Assembly: GCA_002506365.1 (NCBI GenBank)
Contig: DAXK01000024.1
Span: 1 to 64,000, forward strand
Reading direction: 5' to 3'
Length of the DNA: 64,000 nucleotides
Source: an archaeon UBA583
GTDB lineage: Archaea > Nanobdellota > Nanobdellia > Woesearchaeales > UBA583
Below, in pieces: positions 17,585-27,372 of the stretch (positions are counted from its first letter, which is position 1; each line of letters begins with the position of its first letter). Made by a program: the position numbers and the translations under genes. A model generated the notes under the pieces. The model did no database searches and had not been told where the DNA came from. It saw only the letters and a list, made by a program, of their open reading frames with translations.

Positions 17585-17986
17585 TTAATTAATTTTCTTT
17601 TTAACTAAATAATTAATTCCAACCATAAACAAATAAGTTGGAAAACAATAAAAAATAACTGTAATTAACATTGCAAAAATTGTCGGAATTGCTGCATCAT
17701 TTGAAAAACTTAACAAATTATAAAAAACAGCAAGTAAAATAAAAAATAAACTAAAAGCAATTTTTTCAAATAAATAATTAGACCTTAAATGATAATTTGA
17801 CAAATAAACAATTAAACCAACTAAACCTAAATTTAAAATAATTACAATAATTCTCTCATACATAACCCAACTTGAATTTGTAAAAACATTATTAACTACA
17901 TTAATTAATAACGAAACAAACATAACAACTCCCAAACTAAAAGGAATCACAAACTTAAAATTCAAAACTTTCTTAAATAAATCCAT
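17585..17986 (-). CDS. Four-helix membrane protein, start revised to 17986
   Basis: The open frame extends to 18076, but the more plausible start is the ATG at 17986 (MDLFKKVLNFKF...). A TATA-like TTTATATATGG lies at 18005-18015, about 25 nt before that ATG and inside the longer frame. The resulting 133-residue protein has a short basic head and about four hydrophobic helices, ending in KKKIN. No family is recognised. It is divergent from the membrane-protein gene at 18113, so the short space between them contains both promoters. Confidence 0.55.
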   Translation of the reverse strand: MDLFKKVLNFKFVIPFSLGVVMFVSLLINVVNNVFTNSSWVMYERIIVIILNLGLVGLIVYLSNYHLRSNYLFEKIAFSLFFILLAVFYNLLSFSNDAAIPTIFAMLITVIFYCFPTYLFMVGINYLVKKKIN

Positions 17987-18112
17987 AATAAAAAAGAGAT
18001 TAAACCATATATAAATAAAATGGATTCTAACTATATAAACTACTAAAAAACAAATAACAACCACCCAGTTAAACATATAATTTTAATACATTAAACCATA
18101 AAAATAAATATA

Positions 18113-18610
18113 ATGAAACTTTCCAAAATTTTCAAATCAAATAAAAGTATTCACCGAGAATACTACATTAACCACACACACCTTGAAAGATTATATAATA
18201 TGTATCTTCACCAAACACCATTTGATAAAATTTTAGACAATTTAGTTTTTTTCGCAATTGTATTTACGCTATCAAATCTAGTTGTAAAATATTTCTTTGA
18301 AATTAATGACCCAATTTTAGGAATTTTATCAATAATTTCAAAAGCAATTTTATTAATTTTCGCAGCTGACTTAATGAGACACTATGTTAAAGCAAAATCA
18401 AAAAGAGAATTCTACGCTCACCACGGCCTAGACTTATTTTTAGTAGTATTTTTAAGTTTCTACTTTTTATTCTACACATACTTAGAAATATTCAGACTAT
18501 CAATAATTGCAATTATTAAACCACTAGTTTACGATATGAAACACCTTAGAGCAATTGTAGAATTATTTGAAAACGAAGAAAAAACACTTGAACACGAAAA
18601 ATATAAATAA
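18113..18610 (+). CDS. Four-helix membrane protein, paralogue of the gene at 4533-4988
   Basis: The 165-residue protein shares most of its length with the product of 4533-4988: LYNMYLHQTPFDKILDNLVF, then DLMRHYVKAKSKREF and HHGLDLFLVVFLSFYFLF. The third-helix Asp and the basic linker before it recall the S2-S3 region of voltage-sensor domains, and the final segment KHLRAIVELF has two basic residues where an S4 would be. There is no pore region. The conserved YLHQT and HHGLDLF blocks are the best handles for a family search. The role is unknown. Confidence 0.65.
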   Translation: MKLSKIFKSNKSIHREYYINHTHLERLYNMYLHQTPFDKILDNLVFFAIVFTLSNLVVKYFFEINDPILGILSIISKAILLIFAADLMRHYVKAKSKREFYAHHGLDLFLVVFLSFYFLFYTYLEIFRLSIIAIIKPLVYDMKHLRAIVELFENEEKTLEHEKYK

Positions 18611-18644
18611 AATAATTAACTCCAAAATAAATTAAAATTAAAAA

Positions 18645-18872
18645 TTAATCTAAAATTTTATGATAAATAATATTTGGATTCTTCAAACTATCCGCACCAC
18701 GTAAATCATAAGCAACAATTAATTTTTTATCAACCATATTATCTAAAATTTTTCTTAAATACAAAACATTTTTTGAATCCATCTTATCACCTAAAATTAA
18801 TCCATACAAATCATCTCCTGACACAAAACCATTCTTTTCTAAAATCCTAATAACTGTATCTTCAAAATTCAT
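18645..18872 (-). CDS. Small possible winged-helix protein
   Basis: The 75-residue protein looks like a minimal winged-helix domain: an N-terminal helix (FEDTVIRILEKNG), a helix-turn-helix-like section (VSGDDLYGLILG, then NVLYLRKILDNMVDKKL) and a strand pair (IVAYDLRGAD, NIIYHKIL). It could be a small DNA- or RNA-binding protein. It sits alone between a membrane-protein gene and pyk. No family is assigned. Confidence 0.5.
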   Translation of the reverse strand: MNFEDTVIRILEKNGFVSGDDLYGLILGDKMDSKNVLYLRKILDNMVDKKLIVAYDLRGADSLKNPNIIYHKILD

Positions 18873-18993
18873 TTTCTAAAAATACCTACTCCAAATAAAT
18901 TAAACATAATAAAATTATAAAAACTAAACTTAAAAACTTTGTCATAAAAAGAAATAAAGACTCACACAAAATAATCTAAAAAATAATTAAAAA

Positions 18994-20430
18994 TTATTTT
19001 TTACTCTTTAAAATTTTTAAAACTTTATCAATTTTATAAATTTCTAACTTATTAGTATGCCCCTTAATTAAAGCATGTCCTGAAGTAATAATTGCTTTCT
19101 CATAACCTTTTAATAACTTATTTTTATCACAAAACTTAACAACATCATACATCATCTCATCTAAATTTTTATATTTCTTTAAAACCATAAAAGGCTTAAC
19201 ACCCCAAGATAAATTTAATTGTCTTAAAGTTGTCATATCTCTAGTCATAGCAAAAATTGGAACCTTAGGTTTAAATCTTGAAACCTTTCTAGCTGAATAT
19301 CCTGATTCAGTTGGAGTAATAATTACAGACTTAGGTAAATCAACTGATGCTTGAGCAGCAGCCTTTGTAATAAACAAACTAATAGAATTATTAACTAATT
19401 CATGTTCAGTATGTAAAGAATCCATAATAGCCACTGTATTTTTATGTTCATACTCCTTAGCAATTGATGCCATCATAGCAACAGACTTAACTGGATACTT
19501 TCCACCCGCAGTCTCCCCTGATAACATAACAGCATCTGTTCCATCTAAAATTGCTTGCGCAACATCTGAAATCTCAGCCCTAGTAGGTCTAGGATTATCC
19601 TTCATACTCTCAAGCATTTGAGTTGCAACAATTACAGGTTTCCCTAACTCATTACAAATTCTAATTAAATCCTTTTGAACCCCTGGAACTTGTTCCATTG
19701 GAATCTCGACTCCTAAATCTCCACGAGCAACCATAATACCATTTGAAACATTACAAATATCAGATAAATTATCAATAGCCTCCCAATGTTCAATCTTAGA
19801 AATAATCTTCATTTTAGAATTATTTTTTTCTAATAACTTTTTAATTGAATTAACATCGTCCGCAGTTCTAACAAAAGATGCTGCAACAAAATCAAAATCA
19901 TTTTTAATTGCAAAAATAATATCATCCTTATCCTTTTTAGATAAAAAAGTTAACTTAGGACTATGACCCTTTAAAGAACAAGTCTTCTTAGAACCTAACT
20001 TTCCACCATTTAAAACTTTAACATGTAAATCTCCCTTCTTAACTGAAACAACTTGAGTCTCAATTAAACCATCATCAATTAAAATAATATCTCCCTTTTT
20101 TAACTTATCTAAATCAGCATAATTAATTGTTAAAATTTTATTATTTCCCATAACAACTTTATTTGTTAAAACTAATTTATCCTCATCAGAAAGTTCAACC
20201 ATTCCTCCCTCAACTTCTCCTGAACGAATTTCAGGTCCTTTTGTATCTAATAAAATAGCAATTTCAGGTGAAACTTTTCTAATATTAGCTACTAATTTTG
20301 TAAAATAATCATAATCACCATGTGAAAAATTTAATCTGGCTACTCTCATCCCAGCTTCATACATTTGCGAAATAGTCTTTACAGAATCACTCGCAGGTCC
20401 AATTGTTGCAATAATCTTTGTAGAAATCAT
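18994..20430 (-). CDS. pyk: Pyruvate kinase
   Basis: The 478-residue enzyme converts phosphoenolpyruvate and ADP to pyruvate and ATP in the last step of glycolysis. It opens with the N-terminal TKIIATIGPASDS and RLNFSHG (about 32-38) motifs. The active-site signature (ISKIEHWEAIDN at about 210-221), MVARGDLGVE and IATQMLESM are intact, as is the loop MLSGETAGGKYP. The C-terminal regulatory domain ends EIYKIDKVLKILKSKK. It shows that at least lower glycolysis, or substrate-level ATP synthesis, is present. It is monocistronic on the minus strand. Confidence 0.97.
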   Translation of the reverse strand: MISTKIIATIGPASDSVKTISQMYEAGMRVARLNFSHGDYDYFTKLVANIRKVSPEIAILLDTKGPEIRSGEVEGGMVELSDEDKLVLTNKVVMGNNKILTINYADLDKLKKGDIILIDDGLIETQVVSVKKGDLHVKVLNGGKLGSKKTCSLKGHSPKLTFLSKKDKDDIIFAIKNDFDFVAASFVRTADDVNSIKKLLEKNNSKMKIISKIEHWEAIDNLSDICNVSNGIMVARGDLGVEIPMEQVPGVQKDLIRICNELGKPVIVATQMLESMKDNPRPTRAEISDVAQAILDGTDAVMLSGETAGGKYPVKSVAMMASIAKEYEHKNTVAIMDSLHTEHELVNNSISLFITKAAAQASVDLPKSVIITPTESGYSARKVSRFKPKVPIFAMTRDMTTLRQLNLSWGVKPFMVLKKYKNLDEMMYDVVKFCDKNKLLKGYEKAIITSGHALIKGHTNKLEIYKIDKVLKILKSKK

Positions 20431-20594
20431 ATAGATAAAAAAAAAAGGTAAAAGTAATTATAAGTTTATGCGTTTTAAAAAGTAGTAAAACTTACTATCA
20501 ATAAATAAACCAAACTCAAAAATTACAAAAATAAAAATAAAAACTACTAACCATTAAACATAATATTTAAATAAAAATAACATAAAATAATTCT

Positions 20595-21026
20595 ATGACA
20601 CAAGAAAAAAAACACGACCCAGACTGTATATTCTGTAAAATCATTTCCGAAGAATTTCCTTGTTTTAAAGTTTTTGAAAATGAAAATATTTTAGCATTTT
20701 TAGATATATTTCCTGTGAATTTAGGACACATAATAATTGTTCCAAAAGAACATCATGAAAATATTTATCAGATTGATGAAGAAAGTTTAATTCAAATCAC
20801 AAAACTCTCCAAAATGTTAGCAACAAGATTAAAAAATAAATTAGATTGCCCAGGAGTAAACATTTTACAAAATAATGGAAAAGCTTCAGGACAAGAAGTA
20901 TCGCACTACCATATGCACATTATTCCAAGATTTGAAAATGATAAAATGGAATTAAACTTTAATTCAAACCCAGCGCCAATCCAAAGTAAAGATGCACAAA
21001 TCATATTAAATAAATTATTAAATTAA
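20595..21026 (+). CDS. HIT-family nucleotide hydrolase or transferase (HinT-like)
   Basis: The 143-residue protein has the HIT signature SHYHMHIIP (H.H.H, near residues 103-111), with the central catalytic His. It has the N-terminal zinc-type start CIFCKIISEE (Cys11, Cys14) and the core LGHIIIVPKEHH. HinT-type enzymes hydrolyse nucleoside phosphoramidates and related dinucleotides. A TATA-like ATATTTAAATAAA sits about 24 nt upstream of the ATG, so the mRNA should be leaderless. A short coiled-coil ORF follows 26 nt downstream. Confidence 0.92.
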   Translation: MTQEKKHDPDCIFCKIISEEFPCFKVFENENILAFLDIFPVNLGHIIIVPKEHHENIYQIDEESLIQITKLSKMLATRLKNKLDCPGVNILQNNGKASGQEVSHYHMHIIPRFENDKMELNFNSNPAPIQSKDAQIILNKLLN

Positions 21027-21052
21027 TTTTTTTAAAAAATAAATAAATAAAA

Positions 21053-21265
21053 ATGAAAGAAACAAAAACAGAACTAAACTTAAATTTTGACAAACTAGAA
21101 TTAGAAATCCAATTAATAAATAATAAAATTGAAGTATTAAAAAGTGAAATAAATATAAAAGAACACGACATGAAACAAATCAAAGAAAAAATTAAAAAAA
21201 TTGACATTAACAGAAATAAAGATAAAATAATTCTAGAAAAAGAAAAAAAAATATTATACAATTAA
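21053..21265 (+). CDS. Short charged coiled-coil ORF
   Basis: The 70-residue ORF lies directly behind the HIT gene on the same strand. It encodes a single long helix with clear heptads (LNFDKLELEIQLINNKIEVL, then KSEINIKEHDMKQIKEKIKK) and alternating Glu/Lys. It may be real, given the spacing and periodicity, but such AT-rich Lys/Glu/Ile ORFs also arise by chance. An equally long opposite-strand ORF here looks like its shadow. Confidence 0.45.
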   Translation: MKETKTELNLNFDKLELEIQLINNKIEVLKSEINIKEHDMKQIKEKIKKIDINRNKDKIILEKEKKILYN

Positions 21266-21366
21266 AAATAATCTAAATTTTAAAGTAAATTAATTTTTAA
21301 TATAGAATAAAACTAAATAGTAAAATTTTCTTAAAGAAAATTTTATAAATTAGAATTTTAAAAAAG

Positions 21367-21439
21367 TGAGAACTCAGGGACTTGAACCCCGGACCCCTGC
21401 CTCTTCAGGGCAGTGCTCTACCAACTGAGCTAAGTCCTC
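21367..21439 (-). tRNA. tRNA-Phe (GAA)
   Basis: The minus strand gives a full cloverleaf. The acceptor GAGGACT pairs with AGTTCTC (one G-U pair), the D arm has AGTTGGTAG, the anticodon stem CTGCC/GGCAG encloses loop CTGAAGA, so anticodon GAA (Phe), and the T arm has GTTCAAG. The discriminator is A, CCA is not encoded and there is no intron. TTTATAAA at 21472-21479 is a suitable TATA box about 36 nt before the 5' end. Confidence 0.95.
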
Positions 21440-21495
21440 ATCACTTCAATAATATAAATGATAATTAAGCATTTATAAATCTTTCCAAACAAACA

Positions 21496-22350
21496 TTATA
21501 TTCTAGAAACACTAACTTTATTTCTCCCAGAGTTTTTAGATTCATATAAAGCCTTATCAGCCCTACCAATCACATAACTAACTAAATCTTCCCCTACTAA
21601 AAATTCACTAACACCTATTGAAGTTGTAATACTACTATCTACACACACAGATAAATCATCAAAATTTTTTAAATTATAAGAATTTCTTTCTTTTATATTT
21701 TCCGTAAATCCAATAACTAAATTATCCTCAATAGACTTTCTCAATTTCTCAGCAACTACATAAGCCCCATCGATACATGTGTCAGGTAAAACAATTCCAA
21801 TTTCTTCCCCACCATAACGATATGCTACATCAGATTGTCTTAATTCATCCCTAATTAAATCTCCCAAATCACTTAAAACCTCATCCCCAACTTGATGCCC
21901 ATAACAATTATTAACTTGTGAAAATTTATCCAAATCAAGCATTAAAAAACTAAAATTAGAATTAGAACTTACCAAAGAAGATAAATGACTATCCAAATAA
22001 TCTCTCCTTCTAAATTTCAAAAGTTTATCCCTAGATAAAAAATCAACTGAATTTAAATGATCTGCTAAACTAGAAAATAATTTATTTTCCAATAAATCAT
22101 CATAAACTCTTCTTTGTTCAGGAATCATAACATCACAAATTAACTCATTTAATTGTTTTTGTGGATTCCTAAAATCAGAAGAATTATTTAAATTTAAATT
22201 ATGACTAGAAATATCTATAAAATTTAACAAACTCCAAGGAAACTCTTTTGGTAAATTACCTGTATAATCAATAGAATTATCCAAATTCATCTCAGTTAAA
22301 TAATCAATTTCATCTTGATTCAATAACGCTTCTGAACTAACCATACACAT
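21496..22350 (-). CDS. GGDEF-domain protein (probable diguanylate cyclase) 1
   Basis: The 284-residue soluble protein has about 110 residues of helical N-terminal sequence with no recognised domain, then a GGDEF domain. The Mg site FLMLDLDKF (135-143), VNNCYGH (146-152) and the signature GGEEI (180-184) are present. An inhibitory-site motif RQSD (171-174) is exactly five residues before GGEEI, as in product-inhibited diguanylate cyclases. The domain ends with DKALYESKNSGRNKV. It would make cyclic di-GMP from GTP in the cytoplasm. The substrate-loop Asn147 replaces the usual Asp. No EAL, HD-GYP or PilZ domain is seen in the window. It sits just downstream of the surface operon. Confidence 0.85.
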   Translation of the reverse strand: MCMVSSEALLNQDEIDYLTEMNLDNSIDYTGNLPKEFPWSLLNFIDISSHNLNLNNSSDFRNPQKQLNELICDVMIPEQRRVYDDLLENKLFSSLADHLNSVDFLSRDKLLKFRRRDYLDSHLSSLVSSNSNFSFLMLDLDKFSQVNNCYGHQVGDEVLSDLGDLIRDELRQSDVAYRYGGEEIGIVLPDTCIDGAYVVAEKLRKSIEDNLVIGFTENIKERNSYNLKNFDDLSVCVDSSITTSIGVSEFLVGEDLVSYVIGRADKALYESKNSGRNKVSVSRI

Positions 22351-22462
22351 TACAAACTAATTAAATATATAAATGTATACTCCCATATAATTAAAAAAAA
22401 ACTATTTTCGGATAAAAAAAAACAATTTGGGATAAAAATATAATAAATTCATAAATAATGAA

Positions 22463-25400
22463 TTATTTATCATCATGTAAAAGTAAAACTAATCTCCTAT
22501 AATCTTGTTCATATTTTTCAAAATCAATAAATAAAGAATAAAAAGTTCTTTTCTCAAAATACTTTCCAAATCTATCATAAAATCTAATTAATTCCTTTCT
22601 TAATAAAATTTTATTATCAATATGTTTTTCCAAATAATTTAAATTAAAAAATAAATTCTCCTTTAACTTACGAATACCATAATAAAATTTAGAAAAAATT
22701 GCTAACAAAATTAAAAATAAAAACAATAAACCAAACCAAACTAAAATGTTTGAAAAATTAAACTTATCAGAAATATCATTAAGTAAACTAAATCCATAAG
22801 TTAAATTTTTAGAATCATCTGAAAATTCAGCAACACCAACTCCAATATTTCTAGAATTCATAAAATCCTCAATATTTAATTCAATTTTTAAATCATCATT
22901 TAATAAATTAACTGCATCAACTAAAACTTTTTCAAAAAATGATTTAATAAATTCTTCATTATATACAACTAATCCTAAAAAATTATCATCATACAAACAA
23001 GCTTTAGAAAAAGCATTTCTCTCAGCATTAAAAGAACTTGAAGTATCAGATTCTAAATATACAAAATGATTAAAATAATCCACATAATAATCTTTTTTAT
23101 CAAAAGTTAAATCAACATTAGAATCTGCCTTAACTAATAATAAAGCATCATCAACATTACCACAACTACTCAAACCATCATAATTAATTCTATACTCACC
23201 ATAATAAACAGACAAACTATAACATTGTAAATTATTAGTCATCAAATCATAACTATTTTTATAAAACTCATCCAAATTAAATCCTAAATCACCATAAGCT
23301 TGTTTAAAATACTCATCAATTTTAAGCCTTGAACCAGAACCATTATTTAAAAATTCATTACCAATACCCAAATAATTTGAATAATAATTTTTTCTCTTTT
23401 GTTCTAAAAATTCATAAACAAATTCTCTATCAATATTAAAAGACTCATTAATTTCAGCAACACTAAAATTCTTAACTAAACTAGTATCACAATTTGAATA
23501 AGTGCTACCCTTTCCTCCTTCATCTCCATCATCACCAGACCCTGAACCACCTTTACTAGAAGAAGTTTTATCATCATCAAAAATCTCCTGAGCAGAATTA
23601 TCAATAGCTCCGGAACTTCCACCAGAACTTCCTCCTCCAGAACTTCCTCCACCTGAACCCCCTCCTCCAGTATTACTCCCTCCAGAATTCCCTCCAGAAC
23701 CAGACTCAGAATAAGTTGTAAAACTTCTAGTTACATTTTTAAAAAATCCATTATCAGATGTAAACTCTAAAATAAAATTTGCATTTCTACCTGGGAAACT
23801 TGTTGCATCTAAAACAAAATTGATAACTACACTATCTTGATAATCAATTTTATTAAATCCAACAGTATCTGAAGTTTTTAAATAATAAATACCACTAACA
23901 ACATTCAAACTTGAAATTACTGAATCAGACGGAATAACTTTAACCTTAAAATTATCTAAACTAAAATTTACACCATTATACAAAGCTGAATTATTAATCA
24001 CAAAAGTTACATTTAAAATATTACTTGAATCTAAAGTTGTAGGAATTGTAGGAATTACAACATCAAACTCTTCATTTGAAATAAACGCAGTCGCATTTGA
24101 AGTCGCATTATTAAAACCATTATACCCAGTTGTTAAATCAACCTTAATATCAGCATTTCCAAAAGTATTAGAATAACCTGAAACAAATAAATATCTTTCC
24201 TGACCCTTTAAAACATCAGAACCCAAACTTAAAGTTTGAGTTGCTGAAACAAAACTACTTGAAACTAAACTTCTTAAATTTTCATCAAAACTATCATAAA
24301 CATTAACTCCAGTTACAACAAAATTATTCCCTGTAAACTTAAAATCTAAATTCTCCAGCATAAAAGGAACACTTGAAAAATTTACCATAAAAAATTCATC
24401 ATTAAACTTAGAAACTGAAATTGACTTAATTGACTCAGCACTTAAATTTCCAATTAAACCAATATTATCTGATACAAAATTAATTGATGATGAATTTTTA
24501 CCAGCAATACAAGAAACTGGTTGTAAACCTCCTACATCAGCATTTAAAGCAAAATTAAAATTAATAGTTTCATTTGTATCAATTGAAGTTATCTTAAATG
24601 AACTAGCAGTTGTCTTAGTAACTTTACCTGATGGACTACTCCCGTTAACAACTCCAAAAGGTGAAAAAACATTTACTAAAACATTATTTAAAGTAGAATT
24701 TTGATAATTTTTAACACTACAAGAAACATTAAAATTATCCCCATAATTTAAATTACTTGGAAATGATGAAGAAATATTTACTTCAAAAAACTTTTGAACT
24801 GGACTATAATAATCCGAATACAAATTTGAAAATACCTTTGAACCTGAACTAGTTTGATCAATAAAATCACAATCTAAAATTGAATCAGAAGGAGTTACAT
24901 TTGAATACCTAATTAAAGAAAAATACGCAAAACTATCACAATCAAAATTAGTTGTTCTCGCAAATAATTGTTCATCAATAACTGCCTGATAACTAACATC
25001 ATTACTTGCCTTTAAAGCACTTAACAATAAATTAACTTCATTTGACTTTTCAAAAACAGAACAATTAGTTCCAAAACAATTATTTGAATTTAAATTTGTA
25101 AAAGATTCCAAATTAACTCTTGAAGTAAAAATTGAATAATCTCCAGTATAATCAGCAAAATTCCAAACAGCAGTTAAAAACTCACTATCAACCCCATAAT
25201 TTGAATTTGCTAAAGAATATGAAATAATTTGTTTTGCTTTATCAAAAAATTTTTCATCTCCCAATAATTTATATGAATAAAATAAAGAATTTAATCTTTT
25301 AGCCTGTGAAATATTATCAAAACAACTATAATCAGCAGAAAAAACATCACAATCCTCAGCTTTTCCATAACTATACTCAACAAAATAATTTAAACTATTA

Positions 25401-27364
25401 TTTGAAAAATTATCCACTCTACTCTCATAAATTATTGAATCATAAAACCCACCAATCATACTAGACTGACGATTTGAACCAGATTGTTTAAAAATTTGTA
25501 AACTTGGATTATAAGTTGAAACTTCATTTTCACAATCAAAATCTAAATTTTTAAAATCACAACTTGAAAATCTACTCTCATTAGTTTTCTCAACTTCATC
25601 AAATAAATTATAAACACTCGAAAATAAATTATTTCCTAAACTTTCAGAACTAAAAAACATTGATAAAACTGAACCTTGAAAATTATCATAATAACAAGAA
25701 AAATCATCCCAAACATATTTTCCCTCAGGATCACAAAAATATCTTGAAGAACTAACTGATAAATTTGAAACATCCTTAAAAGATTGTCTATCTAAACTTT
25801 CATTCTCCGTAACTACAATTGTTAAATTCCCACTCGGAAACTTTAACCTACTCCCATTAACTAAATCAAAATTAAATTGACCCTTATGAGCAAATTGATC
25901 AATAAAATTTAAAGTCTCAAAAAAATAATTACTTCTATTAATAGGTAACTCACTATAAGATACATTATACTCCTTAAAATTTAAACTAACATTTTTAACA
26001 AAACCACGAACATAACTCCCATAAGTAAAATTAGTATCAATAACATTCAAACTATTTTTAGAATGTGGAAAATAAAAATATGGCATATCTAAATTTTTAT
26101 GAAAACTTGTAAAATCACCTAATAAATCCAAAATTAAATATTGTTCATAACTAAAATCACAAGAATAATCCTCAGTTAAAAAACTACAAGAAACACCATT
26201 TTCTAAAAATAATTTATACACTGAATTTTGAGAAAAAAAAGATTTTAAATAAAAATCATTTGTAACATAAGATAACTTTTTATACAACTCACCTGAATAC
26301 TTTAAATCAACAACATTACAATTTGAACTAATACAAATTGAATCTAAAAATTTACTTTTATCTAAAACTAAATTAATCAAACTCTCATCACCATTAACTA
26401 AATATAAATCAACAAAAGAATTCAAAATTAAAGCAGAATTTTCATAATTATTCACAACTACATAACTAGATAAATTTTCAGCTAAACTTAAAAACGTATT
26501 ATTTCCTGTTAAAACATAAAATTTAACTAAACTAGAAATTGTTTGACCAAAATTATTTCCTTGATGTGAAATTAAATTATTCTCACAACTTAAATCTCCA
26601 GTAAATATATCACAATCAAAATTACTTGACTTAATATAACTTAAAGCATAATCATAATAACTTTGATTTCCAAAAGTTGAATATAACTCTAAAAATGCAT
26701 CAGCTAAAATTGCTTGTTTAAAACTTCCCGAAACATTAAAATTATCGGAAATTGGATTTGAATTATCACAAACAAAATCATTACTTCTAAAATCACAAGA
26801 ACCTAACAAATTCATTGAAAAACTCTCATTAATTTTAGTTAAATAATAACTTTGATTATCTGTATCAATATTATATAAATCAACTAAATTTTTAACCATA
26901 TAAGCCCAATCATACATATATTTACAATCTGAATCATTTGCTAAAACACTACACTTATTAGAAACTTGACTACTTACATTATTTGATAAATTTAAAAACA
27001 AATTTTTAGAAAAATTATCATTAACTAATTTAATTGGCATTAAAAAATAATTTTTAAAAACTTTAACTCCATCAATCTCAATATTATACTTTAAAGCAGT
27101 TGATAATTCAGACTCATAAGTTCTATCTAAATTAAAATTACAATTCCAAACTCCACTAGAAGTTTCAACAAAACTACAATTTTTATCAACTAACTTATAA
27201 TCCTCCTTATAATAAAAAATAGGATCAATTAAACCATCACCAATTAATGTAACATTTAAATTATCTTCATCTAAATCATACATAAAATTATCATAAGAAA
27301 AAGCAACACTCAAACTTAATAAAAAAGTTAAAATCCAAAATCCTAAAAATTTAATATTTCTCAT
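22463..27364 (-). CDS. Large anchored surface protein with alpha-hairpin repeats
   Basis: The 1,633-residue protein has a signal peptide (about 1-22). A long ectodomain follows, rich in N-glycosylation sequons. In it, helical hairpins recur with the pattern L..LY..(T/F)GN.(S/T)(Y/F)...A (for example LELYSTFGNQSYYDYAL, VKFYVLTGNNTFLSLAE, YSYKLLGDEKFFDKAK), as in alpha/alpha-toroid folds. Next come CARDB-like beta domains (about 850-1200), a Gly/Ser linker (about 1221-1281), a compact C-terminal ectodomain, a transmembrane helix (about 1535-1557) and a basic cytoplasmic tail of about 75 residues. It starts 8 nt after the AT-hook-like coiled-coil gene, so the two are one unit. The function is unknown. 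Surface binding or glycan recognition would fit. Confidence 0.75.
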   Translation of the reverse strand: MRNIKFLGFWILTFLLSLSVAFSYDNFMYDLDEDNLNVTLIGDGLIDPIFYYKEDYKLVDKNCSFVETSSGVWNCNFNLDRTYESELSTALKYNIEIDGVKVFKNYFLMPIKLVNDNFSKNLFLNLSNNVSSQVSNKCSVLANDSDCKYMYDWAYMVKNLVDLYNIDTDNQSYYLTKINESFSMNLLGSCDFRSNDFVCDNSNPISDNFNVSGSFKQAILADAFLELYSTFGNQSYYDYALSYIKSSNFDCDIFTGDLSCENNLISHQGNNFGQTISSLVKFYVLTGNNTFLSLAENLSSYVVVNNYENSALILNSFVDLYLVNGDESLINLVLDKSKFLDSICISSNCNVVDLKYSGELYKKLSYVTNDFYLKSFFSQNSVYKLFLENGVSCSFLTEDYSCDFSYEQYLILDLLGDFTSFHKNLDMPYFYFPHSKNSLNVIDTNFTYGSYVRGFVKNVSLNFKEYNVSYSELPINRSNYFFETLNFIDQFAHKGQFNFDLVNGSRLKFPSGNLTIVVTENESLDRQSFKDVSNLSVSSSRYFCDPEGKYVWDDFSCYYDNFQGSVLSMFFSSESLGNNLFSSVYNLFDEVEKTNESRFSSCDFKNLDFDCENEVSTYNPSLQIFKQSGSNRQSSMIGGFYDSIIYESRVDNFSNNSLNYFVEYSYGKAEDCDVFSADYSCFDNISQAKRLNSLFYSYKLLGDEKFFDKAKQIISYSLANSNYGVDSEFLTAVWNFADYTGDYSIFTSRVNLESFTNLNSNNCFGTNCSVFEKSNEVNLLLSALKASNDVSYQAVIDEQLFARTTNFDCDSFAYFSLIRYSNVTPSDSILDCDFIDQTSSGSKVFSNLYSDYYSPVQKFFEVNISSSFPSNLNYGDNFNVSCSVKNYQNSTLNNVLVNVFSPFGVVNGSSPSGKVTKTTASSFKITSIDTNETINFNFALNADVGGLQPVSCIAGKNSSSINFVSDNIGLIGNLSAESIKSISVSKFNDEFFMVNFSSVPFMLENLDFKFTGNNFVVTGVNVYDSFDENLRSLVSSSFVSATQTLSLGSDVLKGQERYLFVSGYSNTFGNADIKVDLTTGYNGFNNATSNATAFISNEEFDVVIPTIPTTLDSSNILNVTFVINNSALYNGVNFSLDNFKVKVIPSDSVISSLNVVSGIYYLKTSDTVGFNKIDYQDSVVINFVLDATSFPGRNANFILEFTSDNGFFKNVTRSFTTYSESGSGGNSGGSNTGGGGSGGGSSGGGSSGGSSGAIDNSAQEIFDDDKTSSSKGGSGSGDDGDEGGKGSTYSNCDTSLVKNFSVAEINESFNIDREFVYEFLEQKRKNYYSNYLGIGNEFLNNGSGSRLKIDEYFKQAYGDLGFNLDEFYKNSYDLMTNNLQCYSLSVYYGEYRINYDGLSSCGNVDDALLLVKADSNVDLTFDKKDYYVDYFNHFVYLESDTSSSFNAERNAFSKACLYDDNFLGLVVYNEEFIKSFFEKVLVDAVNLLNDDLKIELNIEDFMNSRNIGVGVAEFSDDSKNLTYGFSLLNDISDKFNFSNILVWFGLLFLFLILLAIFSKFYYGIRKLKENLFFNLNYLEKHIDNKILLRKELIRFYDRFGKYFEKRTFYSLFIDFEKYEQDYRRLVLLLHDDK
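23520..23700 (-). repeat. Gly/Ser-coding low-complexity linker
   Basis: Repeated GGA/AGT-type codons encode runs such as GGGSSGGGSSGG within the 1,633-residue surface protein. Local GC is higher than in the flanks. A similar tract occurs at 33590-33780 in the larger ATPase protein. Confidence 0.75.
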
Positions 27365-27372
27365 CTTAAAAA

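Noticed and set aside
23520..23700. Regularly spaced repeats that might suggest a CRISPR array
   Set aside because: The repeats are in-frame Gly/Ser codons inside a long ORF, with no spacers of uniform length. No CRISPR array was seen anywhere in the window.
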